Part shown: piece after piece, positions 17,049-25,510 of the stretch | How positions within the stretch are numbered: position 1 is the stretch's first letter | How the letters are laid out: every line of letters starts with the position of its first letter | Assembly (NCBI GenBank): GCA_038138145.1 | Contig: JAYQDD010000009.1 | Coordinates: 7,671-71,670 of the forward strand | Length of the DNA stretch: 64,000 bases | Direction: 5' to 3' | Origin: UBA3537 sp038138145 | GTDB taxonomy: Bacteria > Bacteroidota > Bacteroidia > Flavobacteriales > Flavobacteriaceae | Notes under the pieces: generated by a model | The model's input: the letters and a program-made list of their open reading frames with translations, nothing else | Told to the model about the DNA's origin: nothing | Database searches by the model: none | Made by a program: the position numbers and the translations under genes

Positions 17049-17876
17049 TTAACCGCCAATACGAATTTCAATTCCTTCTTTATCAGATCCTCTTCCCTTA
17101 TACTGTTCGCTCATCTCTTCCATCTTTTTCTCCATAATATCATTGTATTCTTGCTGAGTCACTTCTTTACCTTTTTGGGGTTCTTCTATTTCTATAGTTT
17201 TTTTGGGGTTTAAAGTGATTTTACTGCATAAAATTGATAAATCGCCATCACTGATTTCTAAAATTAACCCTGGCAAACCTTGATAATCGTCTGGCCCATT
17301 ACTTACGGGGATTTGAGGCGTATACCATGCTGTAACAGTTCGTGTAGTGGTTTTGGTCTCGCTTTTATTTTTCTCCTCAACAAAACTTATACGTGTTGAT
17401 TCTTCAATTGCTTTTGTGTAGGTTGCTTTGAAACACGTGTAGTTTCCAATGTTTTTGGTCTCTTGATGCAAGGTCCAGCTGATCGCTTGTAAGGAATCTT
17501 TGATGATGAATTGCTTCCCAAAAGTTTCAACTTGATTAATAAACGATTGAGTTTTGATATTTTTAAACAAAACATCCGAACCGTTTGACGCTTGTACAAA
17601 CACCATACCGCCCCCTGTTGATGGTGGAGCCAAAGCTTCGTCTTCTTTATACAGCGATGTGTTTTTGTCAAAAGTTAAGATGTATGTTTTTTGGAATTGT
17701 TTTTTTAACATCTCCATAATTTGCTTTTGCATTTCGCCTCCTCCAACTTGTGTGCTGTCAATTTTTACATCCAATTTGCGTTGCGTTTTGTAGGTCGCTA
17801 CACCTTGAAAGTCCTGAGCAAATAAGGAAAACGTAGAGCAAGTAAGTAGAAAAATAAGTCTATATATTGTATTCAC
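17049..17876 (-). CDS. GLPGLI family protein
   Basis: A secreted protein of about 275 residues, using the GTG at 17876, which places a normal signal peptide (NTIYRLIFLLTCSTFSLFAQ) at the N-terminus; the frame is open to 17945. The family motif YQGLPGLILEI is present. The flanking DFQGVATYKT and VTAWYTPQIPVSNGP are shared with the paralogue at 16091-16977. The last 60 residues are charged. It is first in a minus-strand unit of two GLPGLI genes and a TonB-type barrel. No biochemical function is established for the family. Confidence 0.87.
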   Translation of the reverse strand: MNTIYRLIFLLTCSTFSLFAQDFQGVATYKTQRKLDVKIDSTQVGGGEMQKQIMEMLKKQFQKTYILTFDKNTSLYKEDEALAPPSTGGGMVFVQASNGSDVLFKNIKTQSFINQVETFGKQFIIKDSLQAISWTLHQETKNIGNYTCFKATYTKAIEESTRISFVEEKNKSETKTTTRTVTAWYTPQIPVSNGPDDYQGLPGLILEISDGDLSILCSKITLNPKKTIEIEEPQKGKEVTQQEYNDIMEKKMEEMSEQYKGRGSDKEGIEIRIGG

Positions 17877-17978
17877 GATAAATTTAATTTGAGTATTAAA
17901 TGCATTTTCAATGTATAGGACGACTGTATTGAGAAAATGTAACACTAATTAATCTTATTTTTTTGTACATTTCCAACA

Positions 17979-18761
17979 ATGAAAAAATTATATGTATTAA
18001 TCCTGTTTTTGTGTGTTTCTTTAGGATATGCTCAAAAATCATTAAAAGCCGATTTTATAAAAAAGACTGCTGCGGACTGGTCCCAATTTGTAGGGGTAGA
18101 CCGTTTTGATGCCCTATACTTTCTTGAAAACAAAGCACTATACAAAAAAAAAGGCGATAATGTTCTGTCATACAGCAATTTACAATTTGGAGGAATTGAT
18201 CAAGTTCAAATTTTTAATACCCTCAAAATTGCCGTGCTCCACAAAGCCCAAAATTCAGTTGTACTTTTAGACAATCGTCTTGCAGAATTGTTTGAATTAA
18301 ATTTTAATATGATTAGTCCTGTTCGTTTGGTCAATAACATTGCTTTGGGTAGCGATTCCACATTTTGGATGTTCAATGCAATAACGCTTCAGCTTGAGTT
18401 GTTTGACTATGAAAAAAAACGTACGAAATTGGCTACATTACCTTTGAATGAACAAGTATTGGCATTAGAAAGTGATTACAACAATGTTTATGCCCTCACC
18501 CCTTCTTATTTCTTTCAGTTCAACTACACCGGGAGTTTAGTACAAAAAATAAAACATGAATCTTTTGATGGATTTAGTGTTTTAAATGAGGTGTTGTTAT
18601 TCCAAAAGAACAATGAACTTTATTACAAATACGCTGATAGTGATGAATTTCAAATTCTAGAAATTCCAAAAAATTTAATTAAACAGTTTTTTGTAATGAA
18701 TCAAACCTTGTATATTTATGACGGCGAATTTCTTCACCACTACCAACTTATAAAACATTAA
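17979..18761 (+). CDS. Conserved exported protein, propeller-like, function unknown
   Basis: 260 residues with a clear signal peptide (MKKLYVLILFLCVSLGYAQ). The rest is a series of short beta-strand blocks alternating with turns (DALYFLENKALYKKKGD, VLHKAQNSVVLLDNRL, TFWMFNAITLQLELFDYEK, VYALTPSYFFQFNYTG), which resembles an incomplete beta-propeller. No catalytic motif is seen. It is three bases upstream of the deoxynucleoside kinase gene and probably cotranscribed with it. I do not recognise a named family. Confidence 0.75.
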   Translation: MKKLYVLILFLCVSLGYAQKSLKADFIKKTAADWSQFVGVDRFDALYFLENKALYKKKGDNVLSYSNLQFGGIDQVQIFNTLKIAVLHKAQNSVVLLDNRLAELFELNFNMISPVRLVNNIALGSDSTFWMFNAITLQLELFDYEKKRTKLATLPLNEQVLALESDYNNVYALTPSYFFQFNYTGSLVQKIKHESFDGFSVLNEVLLFQKNNELYYKYADSDEFQILEIPKNLIKQFFVMNQTLYIYDGEFLHHYQLIKH

Positions 18762-18764
18762 ATT

Positions 18765-19379
18765 ATGCACATTGCAATTGCAGGAAATATAGGCGCTGGG
18801 AAAACAACATTAACCCAATTATTGGCAAAACACTACAAATGGGAAGCACAGTTAGAGGACGTTGTGGACAATCCTTATTTGGATGATTTTTACAATCAAA
18901 TGGAGCGTTGGAGTTTTAATCTTCAAGTGTATTTTTTGAACAGCAGATTTCGACAAGTTTTGCAAATCCGTAAAAGCGGTAAAGATATTATTCAAGACCG
19001 AACCATTTATGAAGATGCAAATATTTTTGCGCCGAACTTACACGCAATGGGGCTGATGACCAACAGGGATTTTGACAATTACAGTTCTTTATTCAATTTG
19101 ATGGAAAGCTTAGTTGAAGCACCAGACCTGCTTATTTACTTGCGAAGTTCTATTCCGAATCTAGTCAATCAAATTCACAAACGCGGTAGAGATTATGAAA
19201 ACTCAATAAGTATTGATTACCTCAGCCGACTGAATGAACGCTATGAAGCCTGGATTCATGGCTACAACAAAGGACGATTGCTAATCATTGATGTTGATGA
19301 TTTAGATTTTGTAGAAAACAAAGAAGATCTCGGCGGAATTATCAATAAAATTGATGCTGAAATAAATGGCCTTTTTTAA
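18765..19379 (+). CDS. Deoxynucleoside kinase
   Basis: 204 residues. The N-terminal P-loop is GNIGAGKTTLTQLL. The DRTIYEDANIF motif corresponds to the DRS substrate/base motif of the dCK/dGK family, and RGRDYE is the arginine-rich lid. It phosphorylates deoxynucleosides for salvage; deoxyadenosine or deoxyguanosine would be the usual substrates, but specificity cannot be read from sequence alone. It follows the exported protein gene by three bases and ends before a bidirectional terminator. Confidence 0.92.
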   Translation: MHIAIAGNIGAGKTTLTQLLAKHYKWEAQLEDVVDNPYLDDFYNQMERWSFNLQVYFLNSRFRQVLQIRKSGKDIIQDRTIYEDANIFAPNLHAMGLMTNRDFDNYSSLFNLMESLVEAPDLLIYLRSSIPNLVNQIHKRGRDYENSISIDYLSRLNERYEAWIHGYNKGRLLIIDVDDLDFVENKEDLGGIINKIDAEINGLF

Positions 19380-19400
19380 GAATACAAATCATCACAAAAT

Positions 19401-19438
19401 AAAAAAACCACATTGAATAGCTCAATGTGGTTTTTTTT
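19401..19438. terminator. Bidirectional terminator between the kinase and hppA genes
   Basis: Stem ACCACATTGA (19408-19416 region) with TCAATGTGGT (19422-19431), flanked by A and T runs on both sides. It serves two convergent genes. Confidence 0.88.
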
Positions 19439-19455
19439 ATAGCGGATAAAGAAGT

Positions 19456-21834
19456 TTACTTTTTTGTAACTTCTTTTAATCTTTCTTCTAAAAGTTTTTC
19501 AACTTCATCCTCAGTTCCGTAAAATGATTTTTTTACAATGGTTTCAACACCATTTTCAGTTGTAACACTTGTGATACTTGCTGTAGCGTATTCTGAATCA
19601 TCCGACTCAATGGAAACATTGAGCTCAACTTCATGAGTATTCATAGCAGTTGCTTCTTCAGAATGCCCCCCCAAAATTGGTGCAACAACTAACCCAATAA
19701 GACAAGTCAATTTGATCAAAATATTCATTGAAGGCCCAGAAGTGTCTTTGAATGGATCACCAACGGTATCTCCAGTAACTGCTGCTTTGTGGGCATCAGA
19801 GCCTTTGTAGGTCATTTCCCCATTAATTTCAACACCTGCTTCAAAAGATTTTTTGGCATTGTCCCATGCTCCACCAGCGTTGTTTTGGAAAATTGCCCAA
19901 AGTACACCTGAAACCGTAACACCTGCCATATAACCTCCTAGCATTTCTGCTACAAGTTTGTGGTTGTCTGGATAAATTAATAACCCGATAAGGACAATCA
20001 AAATAGGGAAACCAATGGTCAATAATCCTGGCAATAACATTTGTCTTAAAGATGCCTTTGTAGATATATCTACACATTTGTCGTACTCTGGCTTACCAGT
20101 TCCTTCCATAATTCCTGGAATCTCTTTGAATTGGCGTCTAACCTCTTCGACCATTTCCATAGCGGCTTTTCCAACAGAGCTCATCGCCAATGCTGAAAAT
20201 ACTACAGGAACCATTCCTCCTACAAAAAGCATTGCAAGAACTGGTGCTTTAAATATATTAATTCCGTCTATTTCTGTAAACGTTACATAGGCCGCAAATA
20301 AAGCGAGCGCTGTAAGTGCAGCAGAAGCAATAGCAAAACCTTTTCCTGTTGCCGCAGTGGTATTACCTACAGAATCTAAAATATCTGTACGTTCACGAAC
20401 AATTGGTTCTTGCTCACTCATTTCAGCGATACCTCCTGCATTGTCTGCAATAGGTCCAAAGGCATCAATGGCCAATTGCATTGCTGTTGTGGCCATCATT
20501 GCAGAGGCTGCCATCGCCACACCATAAAATCCAGCAAAAGCATAAGAAGCCCAAATGGCAATTGCAAACAATAATACTGAAGAAAATGTAGAAATCATTC
20601 CTGTTGCAAGACCAGCAATAATATTGGTTGCAGCTCCGGTACTTGATTGTTGTACGATATTTAAAATTGGTTTTTTACCTAGTCCTGTATAATATTCTGT
20701 GAATGATGAAATTGCTCCACCAACAACTAATCCTACTAAAGTAGCATAGAAAACTCGCATAGAAGAAATATCTTTCAATCCTTCTCCATAGAATTCCATT
20801 TGCATCGTTTCTGGAAGCATCCAAGTGACCAAAACAAAACTAGCAACACCGACCAATACAATAGAGGTCCAGTTTCCAATATTGAGTGCTTTTTGCACTT
20901 GTGCTTCTTTGGCATCATTTGAACTAATTTTAACAAGAAGTGTTCCTAAAATAGAAATAATGATTCCAGCACCGGCAATAGCCATCGGTAACAAGATGGG
21001 TCCAATACCTCCAAAGGCATCTGAAATACTTCCGCCCATGTCTTTAATAATGTAATTTCCTAAAACCATAGCAGCCAAAACTGTCGCTACATAAGACCCA
21101 AAAAGATCGGCACCCATACCAGCAACATCACCTACATTGTCCCCAACATTATCTGCAATAGTTGCAGGGTTTCGAGGATCATCTTCTGGAATACCAGCTT
21201 CTACTTTACCCACTAAATCAGCACCTACATCGGCTGCTTTAGTGTAAATACCTCCACCAACACGAGCAAAAAGTGCAATAGACTCTGCACCTAATGAAAA
21301 TCCTGCAAGGGTTTCAAGGACAATCGTCATATCAACAGTATTGGTCCAAGCACCATCCATAAACATTTGGAAAAATAGGATGAAGAATGATGAAAGCCCA
21401 AGAACTGCCAATCCAGCAACACCAAGCCCCATGACTGTTCCTCCACCAAAAGAAATTTTTAATGCTTCAGGAAGACTTGTACGCGCAGCTTGAGTTGTTC
21501 TAACATTTGTTTTAGTGGCTATACGCATCCCAATATTTCCTGCTACCGCAGAAAAAACTGCACCTATGACAAACGCTACTATAATAAGGTAACTTGTTGT
21601 TTCTACAACAGACGCTACACCAGCTAATGCTATACTTGCACCAACCACAAAATATGTAAGTAATTTGTATTCTGCTTTAAGAAATGCTAATGCCCCAACA
21701 TAGATATGATCAGAGATCTCTTTCATTTTGCCATCTCCAGCATCTTTTTTCATGATTGAACCTCTTTTGGCCCACATGTAAAGCAATCCAATTACTGCCA
21801 TCGCAATCGGCATATAAATCATTAATGATTCCAT
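19456..21834 (-). CDS. hppA: Membrane-bound ion-pumping pyrophosphatase
   Basis: Couples pyrophosphate hydrolysis to H+ or Na+ export. About 16 membrane segments are expected. The pyrophosphate site is intact: GGGIYTKAADVGADLVGKVE, DDPRNPATIADNVGDNVGDV and a C-terminal TGDTVGDPFKDTSGPS. In the GNTTAATGKGFAI motif the residue after TTA is Ala, the K+-dependent signature (K+-independent enzymes have Lys there). The ion pumped cannot be decided by eye. The protein has 792 residues, with an acidic, probably periplasmic or cytoplasmic tail of about 60 residues after the last helix (ELNVSIESDDSE onward). Confidence 0.95.
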   Translation of the reverse strand: MESLMIYMPIAMAVIGLLYMWAKRGSIMKKDAGDGKMKEISDHIYVGALAFLKAEYKLLTYFVVGASIALAGVASVVETTSYLIIVAFVIGAVFSAVAGNIGMRIATKTNVRTTQAARTSLPEALKISFGGGTVMGLGVAGLAVLGLSSFFILFFQMFMDGAWTNTVDMTIVLETLAGFSLGAESIALFARVGGGIYTKAADVGADLVGKVEAGIPEDDPRNPATIADNVGDNVGDVAGMGADLFGSYVATVLAAMVLGNYIIKDMGGSISDAFGGIGPILLPMAIAGAGIIISILGTLLVKISSNDAKEAQVQKALNIGNWTSIVLVGVASFVLVTWMLPETMQMEFYGEGLKDISSMRVFYATLVGLVVGGAISSFTEYYTGLGKKPILNIVQQSSTGAATNIIAGLATGMISTFSSVLLFAIAIWASYAFAGFYGVAMAASAMMATTAMQLAIDAFGPIADNAGGIAEMSEQEPIVRERTDILDSVGNTTAATGKGFAIASAALTALALFAAYVTFTEIDGINIFKAPVLAMLFVGGMVPVVFSALAMSSVGKAAMEMVEEVRRQFKEIPGIMEGTGKPEYDKCVDISTKASLRQMLLPGLLTIGFPILIVLIGLLIYPDNHKLVAEMLGGYMAGVTVSGVLWAIFQNNAGGAWDNAKKSFEAGVEINGEMTYKGSDAHKAAVTGDTVGDPFKDTSGPSMNILIKLTCLIGLVVAPILGGHSEEATAMNTHEVELNVSIESDDSEYATASITSVTTENGVETIVKKSFYGTEDEVEKLLEERLKEVTKK

Positions 21835-21928
21835 AATATAGTTTTAATTGATTTTAAAGGCCACAAATGTAATGAATTGAATAAGAATAGAAAAACCTAT
21901 TTTTTGACTTATTTTAGGGCCCCTTGTT

Positions 21929-22906
21929 TTATTTATATAATACTTTCTTTACAGCTTTGACCACATCGTCACTGTTAGGCAACCATTCCTCTAACAAAAC
22001 AGGAGAATAAGGAGCCGGAGTATCGGCGGTATTGATTTTTATGATTGGTGCATCAAGGTAATCAAAAGCTTTTTGTTGCACTTGATAGGTGATTTCAGTA
22101 GAAACATTCCCAAATGGCCAAGCTTCTTCCAAAATAACTAATCGATTCGTTTTTTTGACTGATTCCAAAATTGAATTGATATCTAAAGGTCGTACTGTTC
22201 TAAGATCGATGACTTCACAAGAAATTCCCTCTTTTTCCAAGTCTTCAGCGGCTTTGTAGGCTTCTTTTATAATTTTACCAAATGAAACAACCGTTACATC
22301 TGATCCTGTACGCTTAATTTCCGCAACACCAATAGGTAAGATATATTCCCCCTCAGGAACTTCACCTTTATCGCCGTACATCTGCTCACTTTCCATAAAA
22401 ATAACGGGGTCGTCATCACGAATTGCGGCTTTTAAAAGCCCTTTAGCATCATAAGGATTTGAAGGGACAATCACTTTTAATCCTGGGCAATTGGCATACC
22501 AACTTTCAAAAGCTTGTGAGTGCGTTGCTGCCAACTGACCTGCAGAGGCCGTTGGTCCTCTAAAAACAATGGGGCATTTAAATTGACCTCCAGACATTTG
22601 TCTAATTTTTGCAGCATTATTTATGATTTGATCAATCCCAACTAAGGAAAAATTAAAGGTCATGAACTCCACAATAGGTCTGTTGCCTGTCATTGTAGAA
22701 CCTACTGCTATCCCTGCAAAACCAAGCTCTGCAATAGGAGTGTCAATCACACGCTTTTCGCCAAATTCATCAAGCATACCTTTGGATGCTTTATACGCAC
22801 CATTATATTCGGCTACTTCTTCACCCATCAAATAAATGCTTTCGTCACGGCGCATCTCCTCGCTCATGGCTTCACAAATTGCCTCTCTAAACTGAATTGT
22901 TTTCAT
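21929..22906 (-). CDS. pdhB: Pyruvate dehydrogenase E1 component, beta subunit
   Basis: The beta half of the thiamine-diphosphate-dependent E1 that feeds acetyl-CoA synthesis. The 325-residue protein starts MKTIQFREAICEAMSEEM. It has the TPP-contact region LMGEEVAEYNGAYK, RQMSGGQFKCPIVFRGP, AATHSQAFESW and a C-terminal transketolase-C domain with VILEEAWPFGNVSTEI. The alpha subunit and E2 are not in the window. It is divergent from etfB, and the shared 148-base interval holds a 24-base perfect palindrome. Confidence 0.93.
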   Translation of the reverse strand: MKTIQFREAICEAMSEEMRRDESIYLMGEEVAEYNGAYKASKGMLDEFGEKRVIDTPIAELGFAGIAVGSTMTGNRPIVEFMTFNFSLVGIDQIINNAAKIRQMSGGQFKCPIVFRGPTASAGQLAATHSQAFESWYANCPGLKVIVPSNPYDAKGLLKAAIRDDDPVIFMESEQMYGDKGEVPEGEYILPIGVAEIKRTGSDVTVVSFGKIIKEAYKAAEDLEKEGISCEVIDLRTVRPLDINSILESVKKTNRLVILEEAWPFGNVSTEITYQVQQKAFDYLDAPIIKINTADTPAPYSPVLLEEWLPNSDDVVKAVKKVLYK

Positions 22907-22971
22907 TCATTAATTTTTGATGGGGCAAAAATAAGAATAATGTGCAATAATAATTACATCATTTGTTTAAA

Positions 22972-22995
22972 ATTTCCTATGCATGCATAGGAAAT
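22972..22995. promoter_or_regulatory. 24-bp perfect palindrome between pdhB and etfB (candidate operator)
   Basis: Twelve-base arms ATTTCCTATGCA and TGCATAGGAAAT without spacer. It lies just upstream of TACCTTCG (23010-23017), a near match to the -7 consensus for etfB, so a dimeric repressor bound here would cover the -33 region. The cognate protein is not identifiable from this window. Confidence 0.6.
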
Positions 22996-23054
22996 ATGAA
23001 CTTTTTTTGTACCTTCGTCCAAATAATTAATTGGAACACTAAAACACCCAAATA

Positions 23055-23801
23055 ATGAAAATATTAGTATGTATCAGTCATGTCCCAGACACCACTTCAA
23101 AAATAAATTTTACAAACGACAACACGTCCTTTGACACCAATGGAGTGCAATTTGTAATCAATCCGAATGACGAATTTGGTTTAACAAGAGCCATGTGGTT
23201 CAAAGAAAAACAAAATGCATCTGTAGACGTTATTAACGTTGGTGGGGCTGAGACAGAATCTACTCTAAGAAAGGCCTTAGCCATTGGAGCCGATGCCGCA
23301 TTCAGAGTCAATACAGTGCCAACCGATGGATATGCAGTAGCCAAAGAACTTTCAAAAGTTGCCAAAGAAGGTCATTACGATTTAATCATTGCAGGGCGAG
23401 AGTCTATAGATTATAACGGTGGAATGGTTCCAGGCATGATGGCTGCAGAACTTGGCGCAAGTTTTGTCAATAACTGTATTGCTTTGGAAATTGATGGAGA
23501 AAAAGCAACTGCTGTTCGCGAAATTGATGGAGGAAAAGAAACACTTACAAGTACTTTACCACTAGTCATTGGAGGACAAAAAGGACTTGTAGAAGAAAGC
23601 GATTTAAAAATCCCGAATATGCGCGGGATAATGATGGCAAGAAAAAAACCTTTGACTGTACTTGAACCATCTGGTCAACAAACAAGTTCTACAACACTAA
23701 AGTTTGAAAAACCAGCACCAAAAGGTGCTATCAAAATGGTAGATGCCGAAAATATTGATGAACTTATTAATCTTTTGCACAACGAAGCAAAAGTCATTTA
23801 A
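23055..23801 (+). CDS. etfB: Electron transfer flavoprotein, beta subunit
   Basis: The beta subunit of the ETF heterodimer that takes electrons from acyl-CoA dehydrogenases to the quinone pool through ETF:quinone oxidoreductase. The 248-residue protein starts MKILVCISHVPDT, with IINPNDEFGLTRAMW and the ETF-beta signature near LIIAGRESIDYNGGMVPGMMA. It is followed 11 bases later by etfA. It is likely linked to fatty acid or amino acid oxidation. Confidence 0.95.
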   Translation: MKILVCISHVPDTTSKINFTNDNTSFDTNGVQFVINPNDEFGLTRAMWFKEKQNASVDVINVGGAETESTLRKALAIGADAAFRVNTVPTDGYAVAKELSKVAKEGHYDLIIAGRESIDYNGGMVPGMMAAELGASFVNNCIALEIDGEKATAVREIDGGKETLTSTLPLVIGGQKGLVEESDLKIPNMRGIMMARKKPLTVLEPSGQQTSSTTLKFEKPAPKGAIKMVDAENIDELINLLHNEAKVI

Positions 23802-23812
23802 AACAAAAAAAT

Positions 23813-24769
23813 ATGTCCGTACTCGTATATATAGAATCTGAAAATGGAGCATTTAAAAAAGCAGCATTAGAAGTTGCCTCTTATGGCCGTGCTGTTGCAA
23901 ATGCGCTAAATACAAAATTAAATGCTGTTGTGTTCAATACAGAAGACTGTACTCAACTGGGAACTTATGGGGTTGATAAAGTTCTAAGTGTAAACCATTC
24001 TGAGCAATTCAATGCGAAAATTTATGCCGATGTTCTTGTACAGGCCGCACAAAAAGAACAAGCTTATGTGGTAATTTTGAGCAGTAGTGCAGATAGTCGC
24101 TACCTCGCTCCAATGCTCTCTGTTGGATTGAATGCAGGTTATGTGCCCAATGTTGTTGAAGTGCCTACAAGTACTCAACCATTTGTTGTAAAAAGAAGTG
24201 TTTTTAGTAATAAAGCATTTTGCGAAACAGAAATTACAACAGAAGTGAAAGTTATTGGACTATCCAACAATGCCTTTGGCCTTATTGAACAATCTGTTTC
24301 AGTAGAGGTTGTATCATTTTCACCAACAATGAGCTCTTCTAATGTTAGCGTTGAAAAAGTAGACAAAGCCACCAACAAGGTATCTATTGCAGATGCAGAA
24401 ACTGTAGTATCTGCTGGACGAGGATTGAAAGGGCCTGAACATTGGGGTATGATAGAAGAATTGGCAGACGTTCTTGGTGCTGCAACGGCGTGTTCGAAAC
24501 CAGTATCGGATTTGGGCTGGAGACCGCATAGTGAGCACGTTGGCCAAACTGGGAAACCAGTGGCCAGTAACCTGTATATTGCTATTGGAATTTCAGGAGC
24601 AATACAACATTTGGCTGGTATAAATTCATCTAAAGTGAAAGTCGTTATCAATACCGATCCTGAAGCACCATTTTTCAAAGCCGCAGATTATGGCATTGTA
24701 GGCGATGCTTTTGAAGTTGTACCAAAATTGATCGAAAAACTTAAGACGTTTAAAGCACAAAATAATTAG
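23813..24769 (+). CDS. etfA: Electron transfer flavoprotein, alpha subunit
   Basis: 318 residues, partner of etfB. The C-terminal FAD-binding domain is clear: SAGRGLKGPEHW, DLGWRPHSEHVGQTGKPV, AIGISGAIQHLAG and VINTDPEAPFFKAADYGIVGD. The N-terminal half carries the adenine-nucleotide-like alpha/beta domain. It is cotranscribed with etfB. Confidence 0.95.
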   Translation: MSVLVYIESENGAFKKAALEVASYGRAVANALNTKLNAVVFNTEDCTQLGTYGVDKVLSVNHSEQFNAKIYADVLVQAAQKEQAYVVILSSSADSRYLAPMLSVGLNAGYVPNVVEVPTSTQPFVVKRSVFSNKAFCETEITTEVKVIGLSNNAFGLIEQSVSVEVVSFSPTMSSSNVSVEKVDKATNKVSIADAETVVSAGRGLKGPEHWGMIEELADVLGAATACSKPVSDLGWRPHSEHVGQTGKPVASNLYIAIGISGAIQHLAGINSSKVKVVINTDPEAPFFKAADYGIVGDAFEVVPKLIEKLKTFKAQNN

Positions 24770-24881
24770 TGAACCTCCTCAGTGATAGCAACTAAAACTT
24801 CGTTTTTTGGATAATTCATTAAAAGTTAGGTGCTTAAGTTTGGTATTTTAGGAATTAAAACTGTTATTTGTTAGAACAATA

Positions 24882-25499
24882 ATGAGTTTAGTTCGTCTTA
24901 ACATAAAGGGTATTTCTTACAGTCAAACACAAAGTGGCGCTTATGCACTGATTCTCAGTGAAGTAGATGGCGAACGTAAGTTGCCTATTGTCATTGGCGC
25001 ATTTGAAGCACAATCTATTGCTATTGCCCTTGAAAAAGATATTCGTCCACCAAGGCCTTTGACCCACGATTTATTCAAAAATTTTTCTGACCGGTTTGAT
25101 ATTATAGTCAAACAAGTCATTATCCATAAACTTGTGGATGGTGTATTTTATGCTTCTTTAATATGTGAAAGCAACGGCAAAGAAGAAATTATTGATGCGC
25201 GAACTAGCGATGCAATTGCACTTGCTTTACGCTTTTCTGCACCTATTTTTACCTACAAGAATATTCTTGAAAAAGCAGGAATTATTCTGAAAATTAGCCC
25301 TGAGGAGGATTTAGAAAAAAATGGTGATGCTTTAGTGTTTGAAGAAGCTCCTAGAGATAATTCAGAAAAAGACATAGACGAACAAAACGATTATAAAAAT
25401 CTATCTTTAGCCGAACTAGAGGATTTGCTGCAAAAAGCCGTTTCTGATGAAAATTATGAAATCGCAGCAAAAATTAGAGATGAAATTTCAAAACGATAA
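24882..25499 (+). CDS. Bifunctional nuclease family protein (DUF151 plus UVR motif)
   Basis: 205 residues. Residues about 1-140 form the BFN/DUF151 domain (LPIVIGAFEAQSIAIALE, then DARTSDAIALALRFSAPIF). Residues about 165-205 form a UvrB/UvrC-type helical hairpin (LAELEDLLQKAVSDENYEIAAKIRDEI), the usual two-domain layout in Bacteroidota. Nuclease activity was described for a plant BFN relative; the bacterial role is not settled. It is 11 bases upstream of the nucleoside transporter. Confidence 0.88.
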   Translation: MSLVRLNIKGISYSQTQSGAYALILSEVDGERKLPIVIGAFEAQSIAIALEKDIRPPRPLTHDLFKNFSDRFDIIVKQVIIHKLVDGVFYASLICESNGKEEIIDARTSDAIALALRFSAPIFTYKNILEKAGIILKISPEEDLEKNGDALVFEEAPRDNSEKDIDEQNDYKNLSLAELEDLLQKAVSDENYEIAAKIRDEISKR

Positions 25500-25510
25500 G
25501 CACAATACAT

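Noticed and set aside
24175..24678. A 167-codon frame antisense to etfA
   Set aside because: It lies wholly within a well-conserved gene, has no start signal and its residue pattern resembles a reverse translation of etfA rather than a protein family.
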